From Novipirellula caenicola (GTDB taxonomy: Bacteria > Planctomycetota > Planctomycetia > Pirellulales > Pirellulaceae), in contig NZ_BAABRO010000009.1 of the NCBI RefSeq assembly GCF_039545035.1, positions 124,001 to 188,000 on the forward strand: 64,000 bases of DNA, read 5' to 3'. The notes under the pieces were generated by a model. That model was not told where the DNA came from, did no database searches, and was given only the letters and a program-made list of their open reading frames with translations. The position numbers and the translations under genes are program-made. Positions 10,714 to 20,200 of the stretch are shown here, piece after piece (within the stretch, counting starts at the first letter, position 1; each line of letters begins with the position of its first letter).

Positions 10714-10726
10714 GAGGGGAATATCG

Positions 10727-11092
10727 ATGACCAAAAAAAAACAAGAGTCCGTTGGCGGTGAAATGGTTGATCGACTACGCCGTTTTACCGAGAAGCTTGA
10801 CGCTATCGACAACGTTTCGGATCTACCAGAAGTATTGACCGTGCGTAGGGTAAAGTTGAACCTTCGTCCGCAAGACTTTTCGGGCGAAGAGGTGAAGCAA
10901 ATTCGCAATCAACTACGAGTGAGCCAAGCGGTTTTTGCTGAATTTCTTGGTGTCTCGGTACGGTCGCTTCAGGACTGGGAGCAGGGGCAATCGGTTGTGA
11001 GTGGACCGACGTGTCGTTTACTCGAAGAGATTTCACGAGACTTCCCTTCGTGGTCAAAGCGTCTCAGGGAGCTCGCAGAAGTGACTGCGTAG
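10727..11092 (+). CDS. XRE-family HTH antitoxin (HigA-like)
   Basis: The 121-residue protein starts at ATG 10727, 8 bases after a strong AGGAGGGG ribosome site that abuts the stop codon of the truncated toxin. Residues about 54-105 form an XRE-type helix-turn-helix (EEVKQIRNQLRVSQAVFAEF, then GVSVRSLQDWEQGQ). The charged N-terminal part would contact the toxin in typical pairs. The toxin-first, antitoxin-second order is that of HigBA/RelE-type loci with an XRE antitoxin. It probably binds the palindromic promoter about 215 bp upstream and represses its own transcription. With the toxin apparently broken, it may now act as an orphan repressor or neutralise a related toxin elsewhere. The HTH call is secure; the antitoxin role is strong inference from context. 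Confidence 0.85.
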   Translation: MTKKKQESVGGEMVDRLRRFTEKLDAIDNVSDLPEVLTVRRVKLNLRPQDFSGEEVKQIRNQLRVSQAVFAEFLGVSVRSLQDWEQGQSVVSGPTCRLLEEISRDFPSWSKRLRELAEVTA

Positions 11093-11714
11093 CGGGTGGC
11101 TGAAGTCTACGAAGGTCGAACAGCTCAACGTCCGAACCTTTTTTGTTTGCCTGTAAGTAAGGCCCGTTTCTATCAGCCGGAGTCTCATTGCAAACACTCC
11201 ATCAACTTCGAAGACTGCTGGTGTAGTAGCAATCGAGTAGACCGGAGGCCGATACACTGACGTGCATTTCGAATCCGAAGCGGAAGTCGCAACAGTGAGC
11301 CGTGGGCCGTAAGGCACCGGGTACCGCGTGGGACCCGGCCGCTGACGCGCGAGCGGCTCACTAAATCAACAAGTCGTCAAGGCTTGCGATCCACATCAAG
11401 CTTCCCCAGAAACTCATCATGAAACGGCGGCATCACCAGCGAGTGCCCAAGGCCGGAGGCCGACACATGTCCTGCCGTTGGCGTGAGCCAACGGTCTAGG
11501 GGCGACCTGGCGCCATCAGGCCGGAGGCCGACACACTGACCGAGGGTGTGTCGCCCGCTGGGCTATGTTTTCTCACCTCCGCTCGCCGGTGACTCACGCC
11601 ACCGGCAGAGGGTGTATCGGCCTCCGGCCTGCAACGTCGGCCGCGCGTGGCTTAGAATGTCGGGGGCGATGTTCATGTCAGACGACTTCACTTCTTCACC
11701 CCAGCAGTTTTTCC
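11093..11714. repeat. Intergenic repeats
   Basis: No gene is supported. Present are GGCCGGAGGCCGACAC copies (about 11230, 11455, 11520, 11610), the CCGTTGGC/GCCAACGG hairpin (near 11475), and one stray copy of the GTGAGCCGTGGGCCGTAAGG...GGCTCAC hairpin (11295-11362) that occurs in the tandem array at 51.7-53.5 kb. An in-frame extension of the next gene back to 11565 runs through this repeat DNA and was not accepted. Confidence 0.6.
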
Positions 11715-12884
11715 ATGCCGCACTTCCGTCCGATTTCGGTCTGTCTGTTGTCACTTTTCGCTTTCACAGCGCAAACGAGTTCCTTGATGGGGCAGACCAG
11801 CGATGGAGGAACCGACGACGCGGCGAACCGCTTTGGGACGATCGACGCGGCGGTGGCAGACGAGTGGGCTGCGTTGGTGCTGGGGGCGATCGATACCGAG
11901 TTTCCTAACAAGCTGTCGCTGGTCTACGTCGATGCGGACCAGATCAAGACGCCCCAGGAAAACTTTCCAGCCTTCTACGGTTGCTTCGATTGGCACAGCA
12001 GCGTGCATGGGCATTGGCTGCTGGCGCGATTGCTACGCACCCATCCCACGATGCAGACCGCCCCGAAAATCCGCACCGCGCTGGCGACGCACTTGACGCA
12101 AGAAAACATCCAGCGTGAAACCGAGTTCTTTCGCCGCGATGAACATAAGACCTTCGAGCGCATGTACGGATGGGCTTGGTATTTGCGACTGGTGCTCGAA
12201 CTCGACCGCTGGGACGACGCCGATGCACAAATTTGGCGTGAGAACTTGAGGCCGCTGGAAACGTTGTTCGTCGAGCGGATCACGGCCTATTTGCCGCTAT
12301 TGACGTTTCCGATCCGCACCGGTCAGCATACCGATACCGGATTTGCTCTGGGGCAAATTCTCGACTACGCCCGCGCGATGCAGCTCGAACCGCTGGAACA
12401 ACTGGTGATCGATCGCGCCGGTGCGTTCTACCGCAGCGACGTCGATTATCCGGTGCAGTACGAACCGTCGGGGCACGATTTCTTTTCGTCGGGATGGAAC
12501 GAAGCCGATTTGATGCGCCGCGTGATGCCAACCGCGACATTCGTCCGCTGGCTCGAAAAATTTGTACCCGACGTCGCCGTGCAACTCCACGATGGGACGA
12601 TCGCGCCGGTACACGTCAGCGATCTCACGGATGGCAAGTTGGTTCATTTGGCGGGGCTGAACCTAAACCGCGCCTGGTGTCTGCGGGCCGTCGCCAACGC
12701 GTTACCCGAAGATCATCGGTTGCGTCAGCCAATGCTGGAGAGTGCCGAGAAACATCTGGCTGCGGGATTGGCTTACGTGAACAGCGGGCACTACGAGGGT
12801 GACCACTGGTTAGCCACGTTTGGTCTGTATGCGCTCACTCAAGCAAGCGAAAGCACTCAAGCAAGCGAAAACGGTCATGAGTGA
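11715..12884 (+). CDS. DUF2891 family secreted protein
   Basis: The protein has 389 residues from ATG 11715, chosen because a signal peptide starts there (MPHFRPISVCLLSLFAFTAQ) while upstream in-frame codons lie in repeat DNA. The body matches DUF2891: the family landmark FYGCFDWHSSVHGHWLLARL is present, followed by an alpha/alpha-barrel-like helical pattern with many Trp, Glu and Asp residues (YGWAWYLRLVLELDRWDDA; HDFFSSGWNEADLMRRVM). Such proteins look like glycan-active or glycan-binding alpha/alpha-toroid proteins, but no reaction is established. Near the 3' end a short duplication encodes QASESTQASEN. The stop overlaps the start of the next gene by 8 bp, so the two are translationally coupled. 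Confidence 0.9.
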   Translation: MPHFRPISVCLLSLFAFTAQTSSLMGQTSDGGTDDAANRFGTIDAAVADEWAALVLGAIDTEFPNKLSLVYVDADQIKTPQENFPAFYGCFDWHSSVHGHWLLARLLRTHPTMQTAPKIRTALATHLTQENIQRETEFFRRDEHKTFERMYGWAWYLRLVLELDRWDDADAQIWRENLRPLETLFVERITAYLPLLTFPIRTGQHTDTGFALGQILDYARAMQLEPLEQLVIDRAGAFYRSDVDYPVQYEPSGHDFFSSGWNEADLMRRVMPTATFVRWLEKFVPDVAVQLHDGTIAPVHVSDLTDGKLVHLAGLNLNRAWCLRAVANALPEDHRLRQPMLESAEKHLAAGLAYVNSGHYEGDHWLATFGLYALTQASESTQASENGHE

Positions 12885-14115
12885 CGCGGAGCAACCGACG
12901 CGGCCGCGATTTCGGCTAGCCAGCGGCCCTGGGCTGCTGGTTACCGCCGCGTTCATTGGCCCTGGGACTGTGGTCACGGCCAGTCGAGCGGGCACCGAGT
13001 TTGGTTGCACGTTACTGTGGACGGTGTTGTTTGCGGTGATCGGCACGATTTTGTTGCAATCGATGGCAGCACGATTGGGGATCCTCACCGGCAGCGGGCT
13101 CAGCGAAGCGATCCGCGCGGTGCTGAAAAATTCGCCTTGGCTACGTCCTATGCTGGGGTTGGTGATCATCGCGATCGGGTTTGGCAACGCCGCCTATCAG
13201 ACGGGAAATCTGACGGGCGCCGTGGTTGGCGTCTCTTCGCTGTTGGGTGGATCCACGCAAGCCTGGACTGCGGTGCTGGGGATCGTCACCACGTTGATCA
13301 TCGCAGTGGGCCGCGAGCGATTGCTGCAAGGCGTGCTCGTTTGCTTGGTCGTGCTGTTGAGCATCGCTTTTCTGTATACCGCGGCGGCCGGAATGCCGTC
13401 GCTCGGGCGAGTGACCGCAGGATTATTCGTGCCCCGGGTTACGTCACAGAATCTGACGTTGGTGTTGGCGATGATCGGCACCACGATTGTTCCCTACAAC
13501 CTATTTTTGCACGCCAGTCGCTCGGCGTCGACTTGGCACGGCGTTCCGGAAAACGATGCGATTCGTCACTCGCGATGGGATACCGCCGTTTCAATTTCAC
13601 TCGGCGGGTTGGTCACGGCCGCGATCCTATTGACGGCCAGTGGAGCGTTTTTCGATCAAGGAATCCGCTGGGACACTCCCGATCAGATTGCCGCGGGATT
13701 GCGACCGACGCTGGGCGTTTTCAGCGGGCATGCCTTTGCGATCGGACTGTTCTGTGCGGGTTTGACCAGCGCGGTGACTGCGCCCTTGGCCACCGCCTAT
13801 GCGGTCTGCGGTTGTTTGGGGTGGCCGGCTGATCCCAGCAGCAAAGCATTTCGAGCAATCGCGATCTCGGTAATCGCCGCGGGCGTGACAGCTGCCATGA
13901 TGATGCACGGCAGCCCTGTATTGACGATTGTCGTCGCGCAAGTCACCAATGGGATGTTGTTGCCAATCGTCGCCGCGCTGATGTTGGTCGTCATCCAAAA
14001 ACGCACCGCGGGCTCGCCACTAGCGATGTCGCCCGCGGGCGTCTATGCCGCCTGGGCAGTGGTTGCAATGGTCAGCCTGCTCGGATTGTGGCGAGTGCTG
14101 GCTGCCGTTAATTGA
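12877..14115 (+). CDS. Divergent Nramp-family metal transporter-like protein
   Basis: The protein has 412 residues with about 11 hydrophobic segments, typical of the LeuT-fold Nramp/SLC11 family. ATG 12877 lies inside the end of the DUF2891 gene (ATGAGTGA overlap). In canonical Nramps the metal sits between a DPGN motif in TM1 and an MPHN motif in TM6. Here TM1 reads GPGT (in AAFIGPGTVVTASRAG) and TM6 reads VPYN (in MIGTTIVPYNLFLHAS), so the TM1 Asp and Asn and the TM6 Met are all replaced. The protein is therefore an Nramp relative whose substrate may not be manganese or iron; magnesium-transporting and other non-canonical Nramp clades also deviate at these sites. The family is secure and the substrate unknown. 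Coupling to DUF2891 suggests co-expression, not necessarily a shared pathway. Confidence 0.85.
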   Translation: MSDAEQPTRPRFRLASGPGLLVTAAFIGPGTVVTASRAGTEFGCTLLWTVLFAVIGTILLQSMAARLGILTGSGLSEAIRAVLKNSPWLRPMLGLVIIAIGFGNAAYQTGNLTGAVVGVSSLLGGSTQAWTAVLGIVTTLIIAVGRERLLQGVLVCLVVLLSIAFLYTAAAGMPSLGRVTAGLFVPRVTSQNLTLVLAMIGTTIVPYNLFLHASRSASTWHGVPENDAIRHSRWDTAVSISLGGLVTAAILLTASGAFFDQGIRWDTPDQIAAGLRPTLGVFSGHAFAIGLFCAGLTSAVTAPLATAYAVCGCLGWPADPSSKAFRAIAISVIAAGVTAAMMMHGSPVLTIVVAQVTNGMLLPIVAALMLVVIQKRTAGSPLAMSPAGVYAAWAVVAMVSLLGLWRVLAAVN

Positions 14116-14541
14116 GAAATTTTTTAGCGTAGCGAAAGCCGTCAAGACTTTCGATCCCCAGCAAGAGTCCCCGAGCCTCTCAACGAGACGGCTAAATCAA
14201 TATCGAACCCACCCCAGGCCGGAGGCCGACACTCAGCCTGCCGTTGGCGTAAGCCAACGGTTCCTGGCTTGGCCATTCACCCCAGGCCGGAGGACGACAC
14301 AGTCGCAGCAGCGGTATCACCCTCTGGCCTGCAGTGAACGCCAACGACTTCAATTTGGTTGATTCCTTCGACGCAGGCGTTTGTCCAATATCCGCGAGTT
14401 TTTATTCGCCAGTCGGGGCCATCGCAGGTTCGTCAATGACTCCATCCGCCACACGCCAAGGGGCGGAAAACCGAACACAAGGCCAGACCCCACGCGAAGC
14501 GTTCCCCAGACCCCACGCGAAGCGTTCCCGCGAAAATTGCT
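14116..14541. repeat. Convergent intergenic region with repeats
   Basis: This lies between two converging genes. It contains a GTAGCGAAAGCCGTCAAGAC copy (about 14130), GGCCGGAGGCCGACAC copies with the CCGTTGGCGTAAGCCAACGG hairpin (about 14217-14262 and 14284), and a direct duplication of AGACCCCACGCGAAGCGTTC (about 14485 and 14510). No gene was found. Confidence 0.55.
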
Positions 14542-15861
14542 CTAGTTCGTTACCCCGGCACCGGGCGTCCTGGAATGTGCGTTCTGCGGGAAATCGAAGG
14601 TCAACACAAGGGGTTCGGATCCCGTGTTCTCAATTTCAACGCCACCGCTGGCAAGGGCAGCCTGAGTGATGAACCCGATTTCGGGATAGATCTCGCCGAG
14701 AATCATATCTTGGTGATATTGCACTTTGAGTTTTCCAACGCGGCCGCTTCCACCGTTGGTGTGGAACAGCGCGGGGCTCTCCGGGCAAAAATGAGTCTTA
14801 CCGCCAGGCTGCACCGTAAGCCGCAGGATCGAGCACTTCTGATCGCCGAGGAAATCACCGTAAACAATCCACTTTGCATCGACACCGTCACCTGCAAATT
14901 CTTCGGCCGTGATTGCCGGACGCCGATTTTTCTGGACGAAATCGGGATCCTGATTGGCTGCGAAGTCAAACTTCTCTACCAAGTATTCCCAGTCTTCGTG
15001 ACGATCCTTCGGATAGTCCTCTTCCCGGCATGCATAAAACGCATCCGCTGCTCCGATCCGTCCGTCAAGCGTGAGATCCTCGGCCAAGAAGTGCTCATCC
15101 ATCGTCACATGCAGCTCGTGCGTGCAAAGGTCCGTCGGCGAGTGCAGCACACCGTTTGGCATCACGAAACCATTGTCAAGTTGCATCATCACGTGCGGTG
15201 ATAAATGCCGAACCCCGTTGTATTCGTCCTGTCCGAAACGCTTCATACACGCAAGAAAATCATCCTTGGTCACAAACGGATACAGTCCCATCGCCGTGGT
15301 GTGGTAATGCGATGGACAAACTCCAGGATTGTCGAAAGAATTGATGTCGTACACTTCCCACTTTGACCAGTGAAGGTGATGCGGGATTGGATTCAGATTG
15401 TCAAACTTCTTTGAAACAATCGGCCAAGTCGGCGTTCCATAAAGTGATTTCGCAAACGCGGTCACCTTCTCACCCATGACAGCTTCAGGATTGGCGGCGA
15501 TCAGATCCTGCAACGAGATGAACTGCCCGTTCGGAGTCAGGACGTGCGATTCACCTTCACGGAACGGTGCTTTATTCGTGCGAGTATCGATGACACCCGT
15601 CACGATGGGCACGGTGCAGCACATCCAGAGTTCATCGAGTCCCGTCCCGTTCATGTAGTCCGGATAGTACGATTTGGCATCAAGGCGAAGGCGTTTACCC
15701 GGCGTACAAAATGTCCGGCCGGCGTACCGGTGCAATAGCTGCAACACCCCGTCATTCTCATTAAGGCAGTCATCGAGAATCGAATCCGCTCCTCCGGCGG
15801 TTCCGTCGATCACATCTTGTTGGGGGTACTCGTGCAGTTTGTCCGCGAGAATTGACACCAT
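14542..15861 (-). CDS. Cupin-like protein of unknown function
   Basis: The protein has 439 residues and no signal peptide. ATG 15861 is preceded by GAGG 11 bases upstream. I do not recognise a characterised family. The sequence is rich in short beta strands and histidine motifs that suggest a double-stranded beta-helix with a metal site: NPIPHHLHWSKWEVYD, VCPSHYHTTAMGLYPF and LHSPTDLCTHELHVTMDEHF in the first half, and a second cupin-like half (ILRLTVQPGGKTHFCPESPA, then GEIYPEIGFITQAALASGG). A bicupin related to phosphomannose-isomerase-like or carbohydrate-isomerase cupins is possible but unproven. It stands alone on its strand, converging with the Nramp-like gene. The frame is intact throughout. 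Confidence 0.6.
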   Translation of the reverse strand: MVSILADKLHEYPQQDVIDGTAGGADSILDDCLNENDGVLQLLHRYAGRTFCTPGKRLRLDAKSYYPDYMNGTGLDELWMCCTVPIVTGVIDTRTNKAPFREGESHVLTPNGQFISLQDLIAANPEAVMGEKVTAFAKSLYGTPTWPIVSKKFDNLNPIPHHLHWSKWEVYDINSFDNPGVCPSHYHTTAMGLYPFVTKDDFLACMKRFGQDEYNGVRHLSPHVMMQLDNGFVMPNGVLHSPTDLCTHELHVTMDEHFLAEDLTLDGRIGAADAFYACREEDYPKDRHEDWEYLVEKFDFAANQDPDFVQKNRRPAITAEEFAGDGVDAKWIVYGDFLGDQKCSILRLTVQPGGKTHFCPESPALFHTNGGSGRVGKLKVQYHQDMILGEIYPEIGFITQAALASGGVEIENTGSEPLVLTFDFPQNAHSRTPGAGVTN

Positions 15862-16292
15862 GGGTAATGAACCTCAATGAATCGGAAGAAGCGTGTCGGT
15901 TCCAAAAATTGCTTTTTGGAGAGTGGGTGGGGAACTTCATTTGCTAAAACGCAACGAGACTGACGAAGAATCGAATGGTCCGCGCTGATAGCAGAGGGGT
16001 GCAGTGTACGAAATGTGGGCCGAACGAATCAGGGGGGGCCGTGCAACGCTGACTCTGTTTTGGGCGTTGGATGAAGTCAATGGCAGCTTCGAAGGGATTG
16101 TCTCGCGCCCTAGGGAGAGGCTATCGCCAGGGTCAGGCGTTGTGTTCGGTGTTCAGTCGTTGACGGACCCGGGGACAGAGCACTCGGACCCGGGGACCGG
16201 CCCCGGGGACAGAGCACTTGCTCGCTCATATCGAGCGGGACGCAATTACGATACAGTTCAGTGTCTCATTACCATCAGTGGCCGAGGAAAAA
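15862..16292. other. Intergenic region with a short direct repeat
   Basis: No gene was identified. A direct repeat of GGACCCGGGGACAGAGCACT with an intervening related copy lies at about 16165-16220. The region holds the upstream sequences of both flanking divergent genes; no clear promoter hexamers were seen. Confidence 0.4.
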
Positions 16293-16592
16293 ATGGCAAA
16301 AGTCGATCAAGCAGCCCCGCAGAACGATGACTCCACATCGCTATCAGACCACACGGAAACGATTAAGTCGCAGGTCTTGGAGAAAGTCGGCAGGCCCCCG
16401 CGTTTGCATCGTGTGGAGGTGTGTCGGCACCACAACGACAACTATCGGGTGAACATTTGGGAAAAACTAGAGCAGCCGGGTGACTTCGCTGTATCGATGC
16501 GGGTCCACATTTGGTCGTCCTATTATTTAAAGGTATCGGATTCAGGTGAGATCCTTGCCAGCAACCCGCCGCTGGCCAAACTCGGTATCTAG
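16293..16592 (+). CDS. Small conserved-looking hypothetical protein
   Basis: The protein has 99 residues from ATG 16293, just 3' of a GAGGAAA ribosome site. No signal peptide or membrane segment is visible. The central part (RLHRVEVCRHHNDNYRVNIW followed by an FAVSM...SYYLKVSDSG stretch) has alternating hydrophobic and charged residues typical of a small beta-sheet domain. From memory, similar short proteins occur in other Pirellulaceae, but I cannot name a family. A longer in-frame reading from 16218 exists; it lacks a ribosome site and would run through a repetitive segment. Function unknown. Confidence 0.6.
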   Translation: MAKVDQAAPQNDDSTSLSDHTETIKSQVLEKVGRPPRLHRVEVCRHHNDNYRVNIWEKLEQPGDFAVSMRVHIWSSYYLKVSDSGEILASNPPLAKLGI

Positions 16593-17236
16593 GCTTGAAT
16601 TCGAAGCGTTGCGTGAACGATATCCGATCACGCAACTTGCATCCGCCGCGACGACTCGTTTCCGGCAGCGTAGTTCGTCCCTTCGCCGCGGCAGCCTCAC
16701 GAAGCAACGTTCGCGTCAATGCGTCAATGCGTCCATCGCGGCTCCGCTAACCAGAGAATGCCTGCATCGCCCTGGCTGATTCACAGGCCGACCTGCACAA
16801 CCCCGGGCCGACTCACCCGATGACGTCAGTAAAACGCGAATGGGGCATAGCCGACTCCGGTGCATGACTGGCGTCGAGGCATAGTACAACCAAAGCGACT
16901 TCCCGCCATCCCGCTTGATGGCACCAGTGCCCGACTGTGGAAAAACACCAGGTCGACGAAACCAAGGCATCCCGCGTCGGCCACCGGAGCATCGCGGGAC
17001 CAGTCGCTGCTGTGGAAATTGAGTCCAGGAACCTTTCCCCCCGTTTTGTATTGTGTTGGCTGCTTCCTGGTGGGCTTTACGATCCTCGGGAGACGCGTCC
17101 GCTTTGAATATCAATGCAGCAGTGGCGATCTTCTGCTTCGGTTCCCACGCGAGCTCCGTGGTTACTACAATCGCAGATTCTTGACGAGTCGCGAATCAAA
17201 AGATGCCCTCCTCCACTCCTACCTTGGCTAGCCCAC
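16593..17236. other. 644-bp gap, no confident gene, possible decayed coding DNA
   Basis: Frames of 120-130 codons exist on both strands (for example minus strand 16716-17114, with SPEDRKAHQEAANTIQNGGK). None has a convincing start, a recognisable family or a consistent frame. The minus strand gives protein-like fragments in more than one frame, which may mean a frameshifted remnant. Confidence 0.35.
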
Positions 17237-20200
17237 ATGCTCTCGAATCGCTTCACCTTTGGTAGTGCTGGTAACAAACGAGCCATCCGCTCCCTCCCGT
17301 TCTCGAGTCCCGTTACCGGCTGCCTGATCTCACTGGTTCTTGCCCAGTCTCTGCTAACTTGGTGCGGATCGGGGGCTGCCGAACCGCCCGCGCCTGTGGC
17401 TGCGGTCTATAGTGTTGGCATTGCCAAACAAAACATTTCCCCAGCTTACCCCGTTCGACTGAATGGGTTTGCGTTTCGAAAGACTGAATCGGAAGGTACT
17501 TCGCAACCCTTGTGGGCTCGAGCATTAGCGATCGGCACCGATGAACAAAAACCAATCGTGCTGGTCACTCTTGACAGTCTGGGCATCCGCTCGACTTTGG
17601 TTGACGAAGTTCATCGGCGGCTTGCGGAGCACACCAAACTCGCGCGTGAGCACCTGATCGTCACCTTCACCCATACCCATAGTGCACCGAAAGTGAACGG
17701 TGCCTCGGACAACATTTTTGCCGAGCCGATTCCTCCCGAACACCAGCTGCACCTTGATCAGTACACCGAAGAACTGATTGTCGACCTGGTTGCTGTGATC
17801 CAGGCCGCCCTAGCCGATCGCCAACCAGCATCGCTTAGCTGGACGGTCGGTGAGGTTAAATTCGCCTTGAATCGACGAACCAGTGGAGGTCCCGTCGATC
17901 ATGCGTTACCGTGCTTGATCGTGCGTTCTGCAGACGATGCGAAGTCGGTTCGTGGCATCTACACCACCTACGCCTGCCACTGCGTGACGTTATCGCAAAA
18001 TCTGCTAAGCGGAGATTGGGCAGGCTATGCTGTCGAAGCAATCGAGCGTCATTTCCCCGCTGCCATTGGGATGGTGTCGATTGGCTGCGGCGCCGATCAG
18101 AATCCAAATAGTGGTGTCACGGGCGACAAGGTCGATATCGCGCAACAACAAGGGATGCAGATCGGCGATGAAGTCGCCAGGCTTGTCAAAGGAGGCACAA
18201 TCAAGCCGCTTGCGGAGCCGTTATCGGTTTCCAGCGGCAGTGTCCAGCTACCCTTTCACAGCATCCCCACGCGTCAGGAATACGAAGTGATGCAGGCCGC
18301 TGGCGGTCCCGCCGGTTATAACGCCACAACCCAATTGGCTCGTTTGGACCGCGGAGAGGAGATTCCGAAATCGCTCCCCTATCCGCTCCAAGTTTGCCAT
18401 TTTGGCGACCAACTTTGCATGGTTTTTATGGCTGGCGAAGTTTGTGTCGACTATTCGCTGCGGCTCAAATCGGAGCTGGATCCAGCACGTTTGTGGATGC
18501 ACGGTTACAGCCACGATTTTGGCGCATATATCCCATCCGAGCGATTGTGGGCCGAAGGCGGTTACGGGGCCGGCGCGGAAGCTCCGTACTTTGCACTCCC
18601 CAACAAACTGGCGCAAGGACTGGAACAAACGATTATCGATGAAGTCCATCGCTTGGTGCCGATAAGTTATCAAACCGCCAAGAACCCTCCGGTTGTCAAT
18701 GGTGAGTCGAGCCAGCTTGAGGTAAGCCGCACCGACGGCATCCCCCCTAAATCACCTCAGCAGGCGTTGCAGGAATTTCAGACACACGCTGACCTGCAAG
18801 TTCAGTTGGTCGCCAGTGAACCGCAGATCACCGACCCAGTCGCGATCGATTTCGGACCTGACGGCAGTGTCTGGGTTGTGCAGATGTCCGACTATGGTCA
18901 CGGGATTGAAGAGGAGTTTGTTCCCAGCGGAGAGGTGCGGGTGCTAAAGGATCTTGACGGTGATGGATTCTACGAATCGTCGACCGTGTTTATGGACGGG
19001 CTACGCTACCCCACTGATGTCAAAGTCTGGAAAGACGGCGCGCTGATCTGCGATGCCCCCAATATTATTTTTGCGCGCGACCAAGACGCCGACGGACGCG
19101 CAGAAACATCCGCTGTGCTCTTTAGTGGGTTTGAAACACATAACGGCCAAGCACGCGTCAACAGCCTGCGGTGGGGACTCGATATTTGGTTGTACGGCTC
19201 TGGCGGATTGTTTGGTGGATCAATCTCAAATCAGCAAGGAGCCGTCGTGGATGTTTCCGGCAGAGACTTCCGAATTCAACCTGATCTGGGACTGATCGAA
19301 CCGGTTACAGGCCGTAGCCAACAAGGCAGAGTCCGTGATGATTTCGGCAACTGGTTTGGTTGCGACAATAGCAGTCTGATTCGTCACTATCCGGTTGTGG
19401 ATCATTACCTACAACGCAATCCGTTTGTACCGCCACCGCTGAGCTCGCTGAACGTCCCGGCTGGCGAGAACGCTGGCAAGCTATTTCCGCCCAACGATCT
19501 GGTGCTGTTCCGTTTATCCGGCGCCCCAGGTCGCGCCACGGCTGCGTGTGGGATCGAAATTTATCGCGACAGCTATCTCGGCCCGGACTACAACAACAAT
19601 TCGTTCACTTGCGAGCCCGTGAATCAGCTGGTCTATCGGCAGGTCTTGGAGCGCCAGGGAGCCACATTTCGAGGACAGCGTGCCGCTGATGAACTGGACT
19701 CAGAATTCCTGACCTCAACGGACCGTTGGTTTCGACCCGTGCAAGCTAGAACGGGGCCTGACGGTGGACTCTGGGTAGTGGACATGTACCGCTACGTGAT
19801 CGAACACCCCAAGTGGATTCCGGATGAAACCTTGGCCGAAATCGATGTCTTTGCTGGCCAGGGCAAAGGGCGGATTTATCGCGTCGTGCCGACCGCCAAA
19901 GATCCGCAGAGCCAACCCGCGCTAAGCGAATTAAACGACCAGGAATTAGCCAAAGCGATCGACACGGATAACGGGATCATCCGTGATTTAGTGCACCAAA
20001 TGTTGCTGTGGCGTGATGCCAAGGACACCCGCGACGAGCTTCTGCGGATCGCTCAGACAAGCCAAAATCCTGCGGTGCGAATCCAAGCCCTGGCCGCTCT
20101 CGATGGGCTCAAGCAACTCTCAAGCGAAGCGATCCTACTCGCGTTAGCGGATTCGCACCCCGACGTTCGGCGACACGGCGTACGGATGAGCGAGAGCTCT

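Noticed and set aside
11565-11714. Extended N-terminus of the DUF2891 protein
   Set aside because: The extension is translated repeat DNA (GGCCGGAGGC family) and would bury the signal peptide.
16716-17114. Minus-strand frame of 132 codons in the gap before the ceramidase-like fusion
   Set aside because: No start signal or family was found; protein-like pieces appear in several frames, so at most it is a decayed remnant.
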